Shown one piece after another: positions 15,965 through 16,080 of a stretch of DNA of 16,080 nt. The DNA comes from Bacteroidota bacterium (GTDB taxonomy: Bacteria; Bacteroidota; Bacteroidia; Chitinophagales; Chitinophagaceae), in assembly GCA_023411775.1 (NCBI GenBank), contig JAEYOL010000041.1:1-16080 (forward strand), read 5' to 3'. Made by a program: the position numbers and the translations under genes. How positions within the stretch are numbered: position 1 is the stretch's first letter; every line of letters starts with the position of its first letter. The notes beneath the pieces are model-generated. The model had not been told where the DNA came from, made no database searches, and worked only from the letters and a program-made list of their open reading frames with translations.

Positions 15965-16018
15965 ATTTCACCGATATAAGACGACATTTCACCGATAATC
16001 AATTCCAGATCACCCATT
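15965..16018 (+). promoter_or_regulatory. Three direct repeats with 21-bp spacing, likely activator site
   Basis: ATTTCACCGATA occurs exactly at 15965-15976 and 15986-15997. A third, weaker copy with TCACCCAT in register lies at 16007-16018. All three are 21 bases apart, two turns of the helix, so a protein would meet them on one face. The last copy ends six bases before a -33 TTGG, the usual place for an activator. The spacing fits LytTR-type response regulators, but the regulator is not identified. Confidence 0.6.
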
Positions 16019-16023
16019 CCCTA

Positions 16024-16054
16024 TTGGCTTTTAGGGTACCGGCGCTTAGCTTTA
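16024..16054 (+). promoter_or_regulatory. Promoter of the gene at the right edge
   Basis: TTGG (16024-16027) and TAGCTTTA (16047-16054) are separated by 19 bases, as expected for -33/-7 elements; the -7 box has one mismatch to TAnnTTTG. Transcription would start near 16059, about 15 bases before an ATG at 16074. Confidence 0.5.
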
Positions 16055-16073
16055 TATAAAATTTACAAGCAAC

Positions 16074-16080
16074 ATGAACG
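16074..16080 (+). CDS. Possible start of a gene running off the window
   Basis: ATG AAC G at the last seven bases. Only two codons are visible. The call rests on the promoter and phased repeats just upstream, which need a downstream gene. The product is unknown. Confidence 0.35.

Overview
The window looks like a chromosomal segment of a Bacteroidota bacterium, most plausibly from the Chitinophagaceae or a close relative. The reasons are Bacteroidota-type promoter boxes (TAnnTTTG at -7, TTG at -33) in front of several genes, almost no Shine-Dalgarno sites, a DUF5723-type outer-membrane protein, a Tat-exported GH109-like protein and a large PD40/amidohydrolase fusion. The family placement is inference from overall similarity. 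There is no sign of a phage, insertion sequence, CRISPR array, tRNA or rRNA.

Layout. Bases 1-1116 are the 3' part of dinB (DNA polymerase IV, start outside the window). An M20 family metallopeptidase follows (1177-2541). Bases 2542-3474 hold no convincing gene but do hold structured and repeated DNA: an 83-base element closed by inverted repeats and a 107-base-period duplication. Next come a small S4-domain RNA-binding protein (3475-3861) and a small lipoprotein (3892-4278), 30 bases apart and probably co-transcribed. trmD (4398-5075) has its own promoter abutting a 7-bp tandem repeat. A 12-bp inverted repeat starts at the base after the trmD stop. The convergent DUF5723-like gene (6714-5179, minus) faces it and is divergent from the GH109-like gene (7023-8456), which ends in a strong terminator. 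A membrane fatty-acid desaturase (8743-9786), adenine deaminase ade (9850-11475) and two small tandem paralogues of unknown function (11704-12033 and 12173-12463) follow on plus. A bidirectional terminator separates them from a 1084-residue secreted beta-propeller/amidohydrolase (15806-12552, minus). The right edge holds a promoter with three 21-bp-phased direct repeats in front of a gene that begins at about 16074 and runs off the window.

Function. Most genes are housekeeping or general metabolism: lesion-bypass synthesis, tRNA m1G37 methylation, ribosome-associated RNA binding, purine salvage and lipid desaturation. Others are cell-envelope or exported enzymes. Nothing ties them into one pathway; they look like independent transcription units. 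I see no clear new multi-gene system. The most interesting items are the unknown paralogue pair, the phased direct repeats at the right edge, the 107-base duplication and the heptamer repeat at the trmD promoter.
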